A stretch of DNA of 64,000 bases, from the NCBI RefSeq assembly GCF_011752065.1, contig NZ_JAAIJY010000005.1, positions 115,866 through 179,865 of the forward strand, read 5' to 3'. The notes under the pieces were generated by a model. It saw nothing but the letters and a program-made list of their open reading frames with translations. It ran no database searches and was not told the DNA's origin. Positions 8,563-21,412 of this stretch are shown here, piece after piece. The translations under genes and the position numbers were made by a program. This stretch comes from Actinomyces sp. ZJ308. Its GTDB lineage: Bacteria; Actinomycetota; Actinomycetes; Actinomycetales; Actinomycetaceae. The stretch's first letter is position 1. Every line of letters begins with the position of its first letter.

Positions 8563-9927
8563 ATGAATACCGTCCACCTAGGAAGCACGACCGACCATCA
8601 CCTGGATCCTGAGCGAGGTCTCGCACTGAGGCGTGCAGCAAAAGCAAGCTTCATCGGAAACTTCATCGAGTGGTTCGACTACGCCTCGTACGGTTATCTG
8701 GCCACCGTCATCGGCTTCGCTTTCTTCCCTGAGTCGGACAAGTCCGTCCAGCTGCTGTCGACGTACGCCGTATTCGCCATGTCCTTCATCCTGCGACCGA
8801 TCGGGGCCGTCGTGTGGGGGGCCTGGGGTGATCGGTGGGGACGTCGCTGGGCTTTATCCTGGTCTATTCTCATTATGTCGGGGTCTACCTTCTTCATTGG
8901 GCTTCTTCCCACGTACTCTACTATCGGTATGTTAAGTGCCATCGGCCTGCTACTGCTGCGCATGGTCCAAGGCTTCTCGGCATCGGGCGAGTATGCAGGT
9001 GCTGGAACCTTCCTGGCTGAGTACGCACCCCCCTCGCGTCGAGGCATCTATACGTCCCTGGTTCCCGCATCCACCGCCTGCGGCTTACTTGCCGGCTCTC
9101 TCATGGTGACGGGGATGTTCACGGTACTGAGTGACAGTGCCATGAACACCTGGGGGTGGCGCATTCCCTTCCTTCTGGCCGGCCCCCTAGGGCTAGTTGG
9201 CCGTTACATCCGGGTGCATTTGGAGGACTCGCCGGCTTACCAGGAGATGCGTGCCGAACTGCCCCAGGAGCCGAAGTCGTCAAGTTGGTCGGAACCATTA
9301 CGCCTTCTTTTGCGGGATCACCTGCATGAGACACTCATCACCTTCGGTGTTTCTTGTCTCAATGCCGTTGCCTTCTACATGCTGTTGACCTACATGCCGA
9401 CCTACGTTCACGAGGAACTTGGTTTCTCTCAGGATACTGCCACGCTGGCCACCTCGGTGATGCTTGTGGTTTATATTGCATCGATTTTCCTTATGGGGCA
9501 TCTGTCTGATTCCTTCGGGCGTCGCCGGATGCTCATCGCAGCCTGTGTTGCATTTATTGTGCTGACGATACCGTTGTTCCTAGTGATGACCAGGGCCCAT
9601 GGAATGCTTCTGGTTGTGATCGCGTGTCAAATCGTTTTCGCGATCGCTCTCACGGCCAATGATGGAACGCTGGCAACCTTTCTGGCGGAATCGTTTCCGA
9701 CCAACGTGCGATACTCAGGGTTTGCATTGTCCTTCAATGGAGCAAATGCACTCCTTGGGGGTACCACACCGTTCATAGTGACCTGGCTCATTAAGGTGAC
9801 TGGCTCTACCTTGGCTCCTGCGGTTTATCTCACTGTGATCGCGTTGATCGCGATGGTGGCGATCTTCCAGTCCCGTACGATTCACGGGTCTGAGTTGACC
9901 GAGGAGCAGACTCAGCTGCCAACCTGA
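8563..9927 (+). CDS. MFS transporter of the metabolite:H+ symporter (MHS) family
   Basis: 454 residues with twelve predicted helices. The N-terminus GNFIEWFDYASYGYLATVIG and the loop GAWGDRWGRRWAL are hallmarks of the MHS family (ProP, KgtP, shikimate and citrate carriers), as is LRMVQGFSASGEYAGAGTFL. MHS proteins import organic acids, betaines or amino-acid-like solutes with protons. It could be the arginine importer, since no ArcD-type antiporter is seen here. Its DNA is visibly more AT-rich than its neighbours, with many T- and A-ending codons from about 9300 on, which suggests later acquisition. A GGAGCC ribosome site precedes the ATG. Confidence 0.85.
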   Translation: MNTVHLGSTTDHHLDPERGLALRRAAKASFIGNFIEWFDYASYGYLATVIGFAFFPESDKSVQLLSTYAVFAMSFILRPIGAVVWGAWGDRWGRRWALSWSILIMSGSTFFIGLLPTYSTIGMLSAIGLLLLRMVQGFSASGEYAGAGTFLAEYAPPSRRGIYTSLVPASTACGLLAGSLMVTGMFTVLSDSAMNTWGWRIPFLLAGPLGLVGRYIRVHLEDSPAYQEMRAELPQEPKSSSWSEPLRLLLRDHLHETLITFGVSCLNAVAFYMLLTYMPTYVHEELGFSQDTATLATSVMLVVYIASIFLMGHLSDSFGRRRMLIAACVAFIVLTIPLFLVMTRAHGMLLVVIACQIVFAIALTANDGTLATFLAESFPTNVRYSGFALSFNGANALLGGTTPFIVTWLIKVTGSTLAPAVYLTVIALIAMVAIFQSRTIHGSELTEEQTQLPT

Positions 9928-9997
9928 GCAGACCCATCAAGAGCAGTTGTCAACAAGTCGAACACAGTTTGCCTCTACGAGAGGTCATTATCACCGT

Positions 9998-10033
9998 CTT
10001 GTTACGGACAAGGCTGTCCAACCGTCGTAGGAT
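9998..10033 (+). promoter_or_regulatory. tetR promoter with two overlapping palindromes
   Basis: CTTGT-tacgg-ACAAG (9998-10012) and GGACA-aggc-TGTCC (10006-10019) overlap just before a TAGGAT -10 box (10028-10033), which is followed by 7 nt and the ATG at 10041. The position fits autoregulation by the TetR protein and leaderless transcription. Confidence 0.5.
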
Positions 10034-10040
10034 GATGGGC

Positions 10041-10766
10041 ATGGATGGTACAGATGCAGACGCGGTAAGCAACGACGCTGCTGCACATGCACGTTCTCGA
10101 ACTGAATCTCGGGTCACACCACGAGGTGAGGACCGGCGCCAGGCCATTATCGACGCAGCAGCGGCCATCATCCGTGAATCGGGGCCGTCAGCGGTCAGTC
10201 ACCGCAGCGTCGCCAAGCGTGCGGGGTGCTCCCTGTCTGCGACGACCTACTACTTCGACGGGTTGGAGGATCTTCTCCACCAGGCCGGTCTGGTCAACAT
10301 CGGACTGTGGGCCTCCCGTGCGGAGAGGGTGGCCGACCGGGTGGAGGCCTTCAAAGGAGTTCCGGACCTGTCCCAACGCGTCCGCTTCATCCTTCAGGCC
10401 ACTTTACCGGCTCATGGAGGCTACTTCGGGCACTATCTCCAGCTGATCTCCGCCAGTCAGTCGGCTCCCGTCAAACAGGCCTATCGGCAAGGGCGCCAAC
10501 GCCTCAATGTCGCGTTACGTCGTGTCCTCCGTCAGCTCGACAGCCCGCTTGAGCCGGAGATGGTGATCGCCGTCGTCGACGGTGCGGCCGTCACCGCGCT
10601 CAGTGAAGGATGGAACGTCAAGTCGACCGCGGCGGGGCTGCTGACAGACCTCATCACCCTGGCGCACGGCATGCCGTCCTTCCAGGTTCCCGGCGGATCA
10701 GCGCCCTCCTCCGAGTTGAAGGCGAAGGTGCCTGCGGCAGCGGATTCGAGCAGCAGCGCCCACTGA
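10041..10766 (+). CDS. TetR-family transcriptional regulator
   Basis: 241 residues. The N-terminal helix-turn-helix is clear: RRQAIIDAAAAIIRESG, then SVAKRAGCSLSATTYYFDGL, the TetR recognition-helix pattern ending in TYYYF-like residues. The C-terminal ligand domain (roughly 90-220) is not assignable. The ATG at 10041 is preferred because TAGGAT ends 7 nt before it; in-frame ATGs at 10032 and 10035 would add two or three residues. It closes the arginine island, is convergent with priA, and may control itself through the palindromes upstream and possibly the transporters or arc genes. Confidence 0.88.
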   Translation: MDGTDADAVSNDAAAHARSRTESRVTPRGEDRRQAIIDAAAAIIRESGPSAVSHRSVAKRAGCSLSATTYYFDGLEDLLHQAGLVNIGLWASRAERVADRVEAFKGVPDLSQRVRFILQATLPAHGGYFGHYLQLISASQSAPVKQAYRQGRQRLNVALRRVLRQLDSPLEPEMVIAVVDGAAVTALSEGWNVKSTAAGLLTDLITLAHGMPSFQVPGGSAPSSELKAKVPAAADSSSSAH

Positions 10767-10793
10767 GCTCTCCGTCTCACTGGCGTCGGCGGT

Positions 10794-12944
10794 TCACCAC
10801 AAACGGGTGGGGTCCATCTCGACACGGACCTGCTCCTCCCGCCGCGCCGAACGGTCGCGCAGTCTCATCGCAAGCATCTCGGACAGCTCCTTACCGCGTG
10901 AGCGAGGAGCGCGAACCAGTGCTCTCGCCATGCCCGGGGCGACCTGACCGTTGACCGGCGGTGGTGTCACCGGTCCCAGGATCTCGAAACCATCGGCGTC
11001 GGCCTGAGCCAGCATGGTCTCCACGCCGCGTACCGGACCGTCCAGGCGAGCCACTCGCCACGCCGGTGGTAGATGCAGCTCGGCCCGTTCCATGAGGTCT
11101 CTGCGGGCGAATCCCGTCTGATCCCACCTCACCAGTGCCTGCGCCGCCACCGGATCCGGCCCGCCCAGCAAGATGACGCGAGCCGACGGTGCTGCCAGCA
11201 CCACCGCATTCGTCCACTGCCGTAGCGCTTCACCGGCGGCCCCCAGATCAGGGCGCGAGGACAGGGCACCGCCGTCAAGCAGCAGCACGGCCCGGTAGCC
11301 GCCCTCGGCCACCGGCTCGGCCCCGGGCGTGGCCACGACGAGGCGCGGTGACCCGTCAACCTCGCCGACCACCCCATGAGCCTCCCGCGCGCCTGAGACC
11401 ACCACCGGTATGCCGGGAAAGGCCCGTCCCAGCTCCTCACCCGTACGCACTGATCCGACCGCCACCATCCTCAAGGCGTGGCCGCCGCACTCGTGACAGC
11501 TCCACTGCACCAGTGTCCGAGCGCACCACCGGCAGGAGGTGCGTCCCTCGCGGTCCATCGCCACCGGGCCGCCGCAGACAGCACAGTGGGCGGCGGTGCG
11601 GCACCGGGCGCAGGCCACCAACGGGGCATAGCCGGCGCGCGGCACCTGGATGAGAGCCGGGCCGTCCTGCAGGGCGCTGCGCAGTGCCCGGTGCGCCAGG
11701 GACGGGATCCGAGCCGCCCCGGAGGCGCCCTCCCGGTCCAGCTCGGCCGGGCCGGGCGCCTCGGTGCGAGGCACCACGCTGCGCACTATGCGCCGAGGCG
11801 CCGTCAGGTTCCTGCACCAGCCCTGCTCAACCAACGACTGCGCCTCAACGGAGCGGCTGAAACCACCGATGAGCAGCCCGGCGCCCTCGAAGGTGGATCG
11901 CAGAGCCAGCACCGTGCGCGTATGAACGTAAGGCGCGTGAGGCTCAGCCAGTCGATTGTCACCGTCATCCCAGATGGCTGCCAGACCCAGCCGACGCACC
12001 GGAGCGAAGGCCGCCGCCCTGGTCCCCACCACGACCCGCGCACGCCCCAGCAGCAGAGCCAGGAACGCCCGGTAGCGCCGGGCCGGGCCGTGCTCGGCCG
12101 AGAGCACCACCACCGGCTCCTCCCCCAACTCCTGGCGAAGTTTGCCGGCCAGGTCCTCGGCCTGCTCAGTGGACGCCACGATGATGACTGCACCTCGGGA
12201 TCCCGCCAGGCAGGCCTGTACCGCGCGGGCGAGGCACACCTGCCAGGGCCTGGTCGCGGCCCCCGGGTCTCCCCCGCCGGCCGACGCCGAGGCCGCTTCG
12301 TTCGGGCCGTCTTCCGCCTGCGCCGGTAGTGCGCACCAGGCCACCCGAGGCGCCTCACCGTCGGCCAGCCGTCCGAGAAGCTCCTCACCCCCGTCGTAGT
12401 GCTGCCAGCCGCACCCCGTGGGGGGCCGCTTCCAGGTGGGCAGATCGCGCGGGGCCTTGTCCCGCTCGGCCTTCTCAGTGGTGGCGTGCCTGGCAGGCAG
12501 AGCAAGCCGGACGACGTCGGAGCGCGTCCCGGCGCTGCGGGTGGCCACGGCCTCGATGAGACGGCGCGTGCTCTCCGGAAGCACCGGCAGGTCGGAGACC
12601 ACACGACGCAAAGGGGCAAGCCGGCCGATGTGCGTCGTCGAGGCCGCCCGCTGCCAGATCCAGCCCCGCATCTCCTGCTCACCGAAACGGACCACCACCC
12701 GGGTCCCGGGCAGGGCCTGCTGGTCCATCGCCGCCGGAACTGAGTAGTCGAAGGTGCGGTCCAGATGCGGTACCGGGGAGTCCAGAAGAACCCTGGCAAC
12801 CGGGTCCGCCACACCGGGCACCGTCACCGTGCGCTCACCGGGCTCGGGCAGGTCCAGCAGCTCTCCCTGTCGACTCAGCCCGTTGCGACGTGCACGGGCC
12901 CCCGACTCATCAAGGGTGGGAGCGTCGTCGTACCCGGATGACAT
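10794..12944 (-). CDS. priA: primosomal protein N' (PriA), helicase-motif-deficient actinobacterial type
   Basis: 716 residues. The N-terminal 3'-end-binding domain (VARVLLDSPVPHLDRTFDYS) and the eight-cysteine zinc region (CARCRTAAHCAVCGGP, then CRWCARTL and CHECGG) are kept. The helicase core is degenerate: no GxxGxGKT Walker A is found where expected, and the Walker B site reads IWDDGDNRLAEPHAP instead of DEEH. This loss is a known trait of actinobacterial PriA-like proteins, which probably act in replication restart or as loaders without ATP-driven unwinding. It follows metK by 38 bp. In relatives priA is usually followed by fmt; here the arginine island comes in between. Confidence 0.9.
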   Translation of the reverse strand: MSSGYDDAPTLDESGARARRNGLSRQGELLDLPEPGERTVTVPGVADPVARVLLDSPVPHLDRTFDYSVPAAMDQQALPGTRVVVRFGEQEMRGWIWQRAASTTHIGRLAPLRRVVSDLPVLPESTRRLIEAVATRSAGTRSDVVRLALPARHATTEKAERDKAPRDLPTWKRPPTGCGWQHYDGGEELLGRLADGEAPRVAWCALPAQAEDGPNEAASASAGGGDPGAATRPWQVCLARAVQACLAGSRGAVIIVASTEQAEDLAGKLRQELGEEPVVVLSAEHGPARRYRAFLALLLGRARVVVGTRAAAFAPVRRLGLAAIWDDGDNRLAEPHAPYVHTRTVLALRSTFEGAGLLIGGFSRSVEAQSLVEQGWCRNLTAPRRIVRSVVPRTEAPGPAELDREGASGAARIPSLAHRALRSALQDGPALIQVPRAGYAPLVACARCRTAAHCAVCGGPVAMDREGRTSCRWCARTLVQWSCHECGGHALRMVAVGSVRTGEELGRAFPGIPVVVSGAREAHGVVGEVDGSPRLVVATPGAEPVAEGGYRAVLLLDGGALSSRPDLGAAGEALRQWTNAVVLAAPSARVILLGGPDPVAAQALVRWDQTGFARRDLMERAELHLPPAWRVARLDGPVRGVETMLAQADADGFEILGPVTPPPVNGQVAPGMARALVRAPRSRGKELSEMLAMRLRDRSARREEQVRVEMDPTRLW

Positions 12945-12982
12945 GCGGCCTCTGGAACGGTTCCGCCGGCTGGTGACGAGCC

Positions 12983-14188
12983 TCAGACGGCCTGGCGCAG
13001 CGCCTCGGCGCGGTCGGTGGCCTCCCAGGTGAAACCGGGACGTCCGAAGTGCCCGTACGCGCTGGTGGCGCGGTAGATGGGGCGCAGCAGATCGAGGTCC
13101 CGCACGATCGCCGCCGGGCGCAGGTCGAAGACCTCGTTGACGGCGGCCATGATGCGCTCCTCGGGAACGGTCGCCGTCCCGAAGGTCTCCACATAGACGC
13201 CCACCGGGTGGGCCGAGCCGATGGCGTAGGCCACCTGGATCTCGCAGCGCTTCGCCAGTCCCGCAGCGACGACGTTCTTGGCGACCCAGCGCATGGCGTA
13301 GCTGGCGGAGCGGTCCACCTTCGAGGGATCCTTGCCGGAGAAGGCGCCCCCGCCGTGGCGAGCCATGCCGCCATAGGTGTCCACGATGATCTTGCGACCC
13401 GTCAGCCCGGCGTCTCCGGCCGGGCCGCCGATCACGAACTGACCCGAGGGGTTGATGAGGATCTCGGCGCCGGCGGTGGCGAGTTCGGTGCCGGCCTCGG
13501 CCTCGGCCGCCAGCACCGGCGCGATGACCTCGGTCTGGAGGGCGTCGGTGAGCCAGGCGCGGGTGCGGTCCTCGTCATGCTGGGTGGAGATGACCAGGTT
13601 CTCCAGGCTCACCGGGCGCTGTCCCTCATAGCCGATGGTCACCTGGGTCTTGCCGTCGGGACGAAGGCCCGGGACGATCCCCTGCTTGCGTACCAGTGCC
13701 AGACGCTCCGCCAGACGGTGCGCCAGGTGGATGGGCAGCGGCATGAGAGCCGCGGTGTCGTCACAGGCGTAGCCGAACATGAGTCCCTGGTCGCCGGCGC
13801 CCTGCAGGTCGAGGGGATCGATGTCTCCAACGTCCTGGCGGGCCTCGAGGGACTTGTCGACCCCGGCGGCGATGTCCGGGGACTGTTGGCCGATCGAGAC
13901 CGAGACCCCGCAGGAGCGGGCGTCGAAGCAGACCTCCGAGGAGGTGTAGCCGATGGCCGAGATCTCCTGGCGAACGATCTCGGGGATCTCGACGTAGGCC
14001 CGCTCGGTGGTCACCTCGCCGGCCACATGCACCAGTCCGGTCGTCACCATCGTCTCGACCGCAACGCGTGCGGTGGGGTCCTGCTCAAGGATGGCGTCGA
14101 GGATCGCGTCGGAGACGCGGTCGCAGACCTTGTCCGGGTGTCCTTCGGTGACCGACTCGGAGGTGAACAGACGCAAGGAGGAACTCAC
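12983..14188 (-). CDS. metK: S-adenosylmethionine synthetase
   Basis: 401 residues of normal length, making SAM from methionine and ATP. Family signatures are visible: [20 protein letters not shown] at the N-terminus, [12 protein letters not shown] near the middle and the P-loop-like [17 protein letters not shown]. The start is a GTG; TACGAT lies 6 nt upstream, so the mRNA may be leaderless. It stands between coaBC and priA, the usual actinobacterial order. No SAM riboswitch-like leader was recognised; the gap to coaBC is only 68 bp. Confidence 0.96.
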   Translation of the reverse strand: MSSSLRLFTSESVTEGHPDKVCDRVSDAILDAILEQDPTARVAVETMVTTGLVHVAGEVTTERAYVEIPEIVRQEISAIGYTSSEVCFDARSCGVSVSIGQQSPDIAAGVDKSLEARQDVGDIDPLDLQGAGDQGLMFGYACDDTAALMPLPIHLAHRLAERLALVRKQGIVPGLRPDGKTQVTIGYEGQRPVSLENLVISTQHDEDRTRAWLTDALQTEVIAPVLAAEAEAGTELATAGAEILINPSGQFVIGGPAGDAGLTGRKIIVDTYGGMARHGGGAFSGKDPSKVDRSASYAMRWVAKNVVAAGLAKRCEIQVAYAIGSAHPVGVYVETFGTATVPEERIMAAVNEVFDLRPAAIVRDLDLLRPIYRATSAYGHFGRPGFTWEATDRAEALRQAV

Positions 14189-14194
14189 CCGCCC

Positions 14195-14200
14195 ATCGTA
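14195..14200 (-). promoter_or_regulatory. -10 box of a candidate leaderless metK promoter
   Basis: Minus-strand TACGAT is followed by 6 nt and the metK GTG. There is no Shine-Dalgarno at a useful distance from this GTG. Confidence 0.4.
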
Positions 14201-14256
14201 GTCACCACCGGTAGTGATCCGTGGTGGCGTTACCCACGAAAGTGCACCGCGGGCTT

Positions 14257-15585
14257 TCAGGAACCGTTCACCAGGCCCGCAGTGAGGGAGATGAGAAGCC
14301 GGGCGATCTCCTTCTTGCTGCCCTGCCTGCGAGCCACTTCCGATCCCTGGGCGTCAAGGACCACGACCGCGTTGGGGACGTCGCCGAAGCCGAGGTCCTC
14401 CCCCACCGCGTTGACCGCCAGCAGGTGCGCCCCCTTGCGACGGGCCTTGGCCCGTCCATGGAAGAGCACGTCGCCGTCGTCGTCCCCGGTCTCGGCGGCG
14501 AATCCGACGACGATCTGGCCCGCTCGAGGCGGATCGCTCACCAAGCCGGCCAGGATGTCCGGGTTGGCGGTGAGCTCAATGGACATCATCGGGCCGCTTG
14601 CGCGCCCAGCCCCGGCCGGCGCCTGCTTCTTGATCTTGGTGGCCGGCACACTGACGGGCCGGTAGTCGGCGACGGCCGCGGCCATCATGACGGCGTCGGC
14701 ATCACGGGCGGCCTCTCGCACCGCGTGAAGCATGTCGTGGGCGGTGCCGGCGGCGATGACGGAGACACTCGGTGGCAGGGCGTCGAGCAGCTCCGAGGCG
14801 ACGTGCGCCTGTATCAGCGTGACGCGGGCGCCCTGCTCAGCGGCGGCGGCCGCCAGCGCGCACCCCTGGCGACCGGAGGACCGGTTGCCGAGGTAGCGCA
14901 CCGGGTCGATCGGCTCACGCGTGCCGCCGGCGGAGACGACGACGTGCCGTCCGTTGAGGAGGCCGCCACGCCCCTCTTCGACGGCGTCGCCCCTCCTGTG
15001 CTCCTGCTGCAGGACGGCGAGGGCCTGGGAGACGATCCGCTCGGGCTCGGGCAGGCGACCGGGCCCGGAGTCCTCGCCGGTCAGGCGGCCGGAGTCGGGC
15101 TCGATGACTCTCAGCCCTCGTTCACGCAGCACGGCGACGTTCTCCCGGGTAGCGGGATTGAGCCACATCTGGGTGTGCATGGCCGGGGCCAGGACGACGG
15201 GGGCCTGACTAGTCAGGATCGTTGCGGTGAGCAGGTCATCGGCCCGTCCCGCGCGTACCCGCGCCAGCAGGTCAGCCGACGCCGGAGCGACCAGGACGAG
15301 ATCGGCCCACTCGGCCACCGCCACGTGCTCGACCGCGGCCGGATCGTCGAAGACACCGGTGGACACGGTCTGGCCGCTGACCGCCGCCAGCGCCGGAGCC
15401 CCGATGAACCGCAGCGCCGACTCGGTGGCCACCACCTTGACCTGGTGCCCGGCCTGGCGCAGCAGACGAATGACGAAGGGGGCCTTGTAGGCGGCGATGG
15501 ATCCGGCCACGCCGACGACGACGCGCCGCGGCCCCGGGGCGGCGGTCGCGGCGCGTTCACTCACAGCGGTCTGCAGCTCGTTCAT
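14257..15585 (-). CDS. coaBC: bifunctional phosphopantothenoylcysteine decarboxylase / synthetase
   Basis: 442 residues in two domains. The flavoprotein CoaC half (about 1-200) has [34 protein letters not shown] and PAMHTQMW; the CoaB half (about 215-442) has [19 protein letters not shown] and GFAAETGD. Together they convert phosphopantothenate, cysteine and CTP to phosphopantetheine in CoA synthesis. The substrate-flap segment reads [14 protein letters not shown], lacking the Cys seen there in E. coli Dfp; I take this as a lineage variant. It lies 11 bp after rpoZ in the gmk-rpoZ-coaBC-metK order typical of actinobacteria. Confidence 0.95.
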   Translation of the reverse strand: MNELQTAVSERAATAAPGPRRVVVGVAGSIAAYKAPFVIRLLRQAGHQVKVVATESALRFIGAPALAAVSGQTVSTGVFDDPAAVEHVAVAEWADLVLVAPASADLLARVRAGRADDLLTATILTSQAPVVLAPAMHTQMWLNPATRENVAVLRERGLRVIEPDSGRLTGEDSGPGRLPEPERIVSQALAVLQQEHRRGDAVEEGRGGLLNGRHVVVSAGGTREPIDPVRYLGNRSSGRQGCALAAAAAEQGARVTLIQAHVASELLDALPPSVSVIAAGTAHDMLHAVREAARDADAVMMAAAVADYRPVSVPATKIKKQAPAGAGRASGPMMSIELTANPDILAGLVSDPPRAGQIVVGFAAETGDDDGDVLFHGRAKARRKGAHLLAVNAVGEDLGFGDVPNAVVVLDAQGSEVARRQGSKKEIARLLISLTAGLVNGS

Positions 15586-15596
15586 ACGAGCATGGC

Positions 15597-15995
15597 TCAG
15601 AACTGGATGTCGTCGAGGCTGGTGGGAGTCTCCCCCTCCTCGAGGGAGACCGGAGCGTCCAGGGAGATGTCGCTGAACATGTCGGCCTCGGCGGCACGGC
15701 GGGCCTCCTCGGCCTCGGCGCGGCGGGCGCGGGCAACGTCCCCGGGAATGACCTCGAGCTTGTCCTCGGCGATCTCGCGCAGGGCGATGCCGAGCGACTT
15801 CTCACCGACCTCGGAGTCGACCAGCGGCCCGAAGAACTCGAACTGGTTGTCCTCGAGCTGCTGGGTGTAGGTGTTGATCTGGCGGGCGCGCTTGGCGGCC
15901 TCCACCACGAGCCCGTACTTGGAGTCGACCTTTTCCAGAAGGTCGTCGATCGGCGGGTTGGTGATGCCCTCGGGCTGGGGAGAGGTTCCGAGCAT
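15597..15995 (-). CDS. rpoZ: DNA-directed RNA polymerase omega subunit
   Basis: 132 residues. The core [20 protein letters not shown] and [15 protein letters not shown] are the conserved omega signature, followed by [16 protein letters not shown]. Omega helps assemble RNA polymerase. The start [10 protein letters not shown] is preferred because GGAGG sits 7 nt upstream; an ATG two codons earlier at 16001 is almost on top of that site. The C-terminal ~45 residues are acidic and alanine-rich, a longer tail than in E. coli. It lies between gmk and coaBC. Confidence 0.93.
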   Translation of the reverse strand: MLGTSPQPEGITNPPIDDLLEKVDSKYGLVVEAAKRARQINTYTQQLEDNQFEFFGPLVDSEVGEKSLGIALREIAEDKLEVIPGDVARARRAEAEEARRAAEADMFSDISLDAPVSLEEGETPTSLDDIQF

Positions 15996-16040
15996 GTGCA
16001 TGCCTCCGGTTCAATCTCGATAGTTCAGAGCCACGATATT

Positions 16041-16652
16041 CTAACTGCCAAGTCCCATGAGTCTCTCGAGCTCGGCGGTGGCGCTCGCCACGGTGTCATT
16101 GATGACGACGTGATCGAACTCGTCGGCCGCATCCATCTCGGTACGCGCCGTGGCCAGGCGCCGCTCCTGCTCCTGAGGGTCCTCCGTGCCGCGCCCCGTG
16201 AGCCTGCGGACGAGCTCGTCCCAGCTCGGCGGCGCGAGGAAGACGAGTCGCGCCTGCGGCATGACCTGGCGAACCTGACGAGCGCCGGCCAGGTCGATCT
16301 CCAGAAGCGCGGGACGTCCGGCGTCGAGCTGGTCCTGGACGGGTCCACGGGGGGTGCCGTAACGGTGCGCCCCGTGGACCATGGCCCACTCCAGCATCTG
16401 ACCGGTCGCCACGAGCGAGTCGAACTCCTCGATGGTGACGAAGTAGTAGTGCACGCCATCGACCTCACCGGGGCGGGGCTTGCGGGTAGTGGCGGAGATC
16501 GAGACGAAGAGGTCGGGATGACGTCTGCGCAGCTCGGTGACGACGGTTCCCTTGCCCACCGCCGTGGGTCCCGCCAGAACGGTGAGGCGGGCAGGGGCGG
16601 GGGCGGACGAGTCGGTGGCAACGGCGTCGGTCATGGTCACATCATGACCCAC
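16041..16652 (-). CDS. gmk: guanylate kinase
   Basis: 203 residues. It phosphorylates GMP to GDP. The P-loop region LAGPTAVGKGTVVTEL and the GMP-binding blocks SISATTRKPRPGEVDGVHYYFV and LEIDLAGARQVRQVMPQA are plain. The frame opens with GTG at 16652; an ATG at 16634 (MTDAVATD) would trim six residues and is equally likely. It lies 51 bp after mihF and 45 bp before rpoZ. Confidence 0.95.
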   Translation of the reverse strand: MGHDVTMTDAVATDSSAPAPARLTVLAGPTAVGKGTVVTELRRRHPDLFVSISATTRKPRPGEVDGVHYYFVTIEEFDSLVATGQMLEWAMVHGAHRYGTPRGPVQDQLDAGRPALLEIDLAGARQVRQVMPQARLVFLAPPSWDELVRRLTGRGTEDPQEQERRLATARTEMDAADEFDHVVINDTVASATAELERLMGLGS

Positions 16653-16703
16653 CTGGCGTTGCCGGCACGACCCGGCGTCTCACCAGGCGTCTTGTCGCGG
16701 GTC

Positions 16704-17015
16704 TCAGCCGAAGCGCTCCACCAGTGCGGCCCGCTGGTTCGCCCCCAGGCCGCGCACCCGCCGGGACTCGGCGATGTGCACGTCGGAGAGAATGGCGTCG
16801 GCCGTAGTGGTCCCTACGCGTGGGAGGGAGACGAGCAGCGCCCTGACCTTCATCTTGCCCAGGACCTCGTCGGTCTCCGAGGCCACGAAGAACTCGGAGA
16901 GCTTGAGCTCTCCGCTCTTGAGCTCGGACTTGATGCGAGCGCGCTGCGAGCGCGCAGCGGCGGCCTTCTCCAGTGCCTGAGCCCGTTGCTCAGGTGTCAG
17001 TGTAGGAAGCGTCAT
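16704..17015 (-). CDS. mihF: actinobacterial integration host factor (mIHF)
   Basis: 103 residues, the normal size. This nucleoid-associated protein is unrelated to enterobacterial IHF and is restricted to Actinobacteria. The helical N-terminus (LTPEQRAQALEKAAAARSQR) is followed by the helix-two-turns-helix DNA-binding region with LLVSLPRVGTTTADAIL and ESRRVRGLGANQRAALVERF. A GGAGGAG ribosome site precedes the ATG. Its place between pyrF and gmk is the standard actinobacterial arrangement and supports the taxonomic call. Confidence 0.95.
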   Translation of the reverse strand: MTLPTLTPEQRAQALEKAAAARSQRARIKSELKSGELKLSEFFVASETDEVLGKMKVRALLVSLPRVGTTTADAILSDVHIAESRRVRGLGANQRAALVERFG

Positions 17016-17167
17016 GATGGTCTCCTCCCCGGTCCAACTCCAGTGACCCGCACCACAAGCATAAGTCGGGTTGGGTGCACTCGCATTCGCAGGGGACGGT
17101 ATTCCGGCACCGACTTCGTGTTCCCGAACACACGCCCAGGCGGCGGTGGGTCCACGTCCGGAGAGCC

Positions 17168-18048
17168 TCAGCGAAGAGCCGTCACAGCCTCGTGCGTCGC
17201 CGTGAGCGCCGCTGCCCGCAACGCCTCGATGGAGGGCCCCGCCTGGAGAACCCCGCGTGAGGTGGAGGCCAGGACATGACGGCGAGCCGGCCCGAAGACG
17301 GACTCCAACTCGGCGGGACCCGCACCCTGCGCGCCGACGCCCGGTGCCAGCAAGGGGCCGTTGGCGCGCAGCAGGTCGATTCCCAGTCGGGAGATGGCCT
17401 CACCGATCGTGGCGCCGACGACCAGTCCGATGCTGCCGAGTCTGCCCTCACCGCTGGCCGTTGCGTTGGACGCGGTCACGCCCTCGACGACGCCGGCGGC
17501 CACGGCCCGCTCGCCGCTGACGGCGTGCTGGACGGTGGCCCCCTCGGGGTTGGAGGTCAGGGCGAGGACGAAGACGCCACGGCCGCCGGCCTCCGCCAGG
17601 TCCAGCGCCGGGGTCAGCGAGCCGTAGCCCAGGTAGGGAGAGACCGTGATGGCATCAGCGGCCAGGGGCGCGCCGTCGGACAGGTAGGCCTGGGCGTAGC
17701 CGGCCATCGTGGAGCCGATGTCGCCGCGCTTGACGTCGAGGACGGACAGCGTGCCGACGTCGCGCAGGGCCGCCAGGGTCTCCTCGAGGACCGCGATGCC
17801 GGCGCTGCCGTGGCGCTCGAAGAAGGCGGACTGCGGCTTGACGGCGGCCACGCGCCCACCGACCGCGTCGACGGTCCGCAGAGCGAAGTCCCGCAGTCCG
17901 GTGGCCGAGTCGCTCAGGCCCCACTCCTCAAGCAGGTTCGGGTGGGGGTCGATCCCGACGCACAGGGGTCCCCGGTCGTCCATGGCATCGGCCAGGCGGG
18001 CTCCGAAAGGGCTCCTGGGCCGACCGGGTTGGTGAGATGCGGCGGGGC

Positions 18049-18052
<4 letters not shown>
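17168..18052 (-). CDS. pyrF: orotidine 5'-phosphate decarboxylase (long actinobacterial type)
   Basis: 294 residues; makes UMP from OMP, the last step of de novo pyrimidine synthesis. [18 protein letters not shown] and the catalytic block [19 protein letters not shown] mark the type 2 PyrF of actinobacteria. The ATG overlaps the carB stop by 4 bp (ATGA), so it is the last, translationally coupled gene of the pyr operon. 152 bp separate it from mihF, with no clear gene in between. Confidence 0.95.
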
Positions 18053-21411
<3,359 letters not shown>

Positions 21412-21412
21412 G

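Noticed and set aside
14189..14256. SAM riboswitch before metK
   Set aside because: The gap to coaBC is only 68 bp and a leaderless start is likely, leaving no room for a riboswitch fold.
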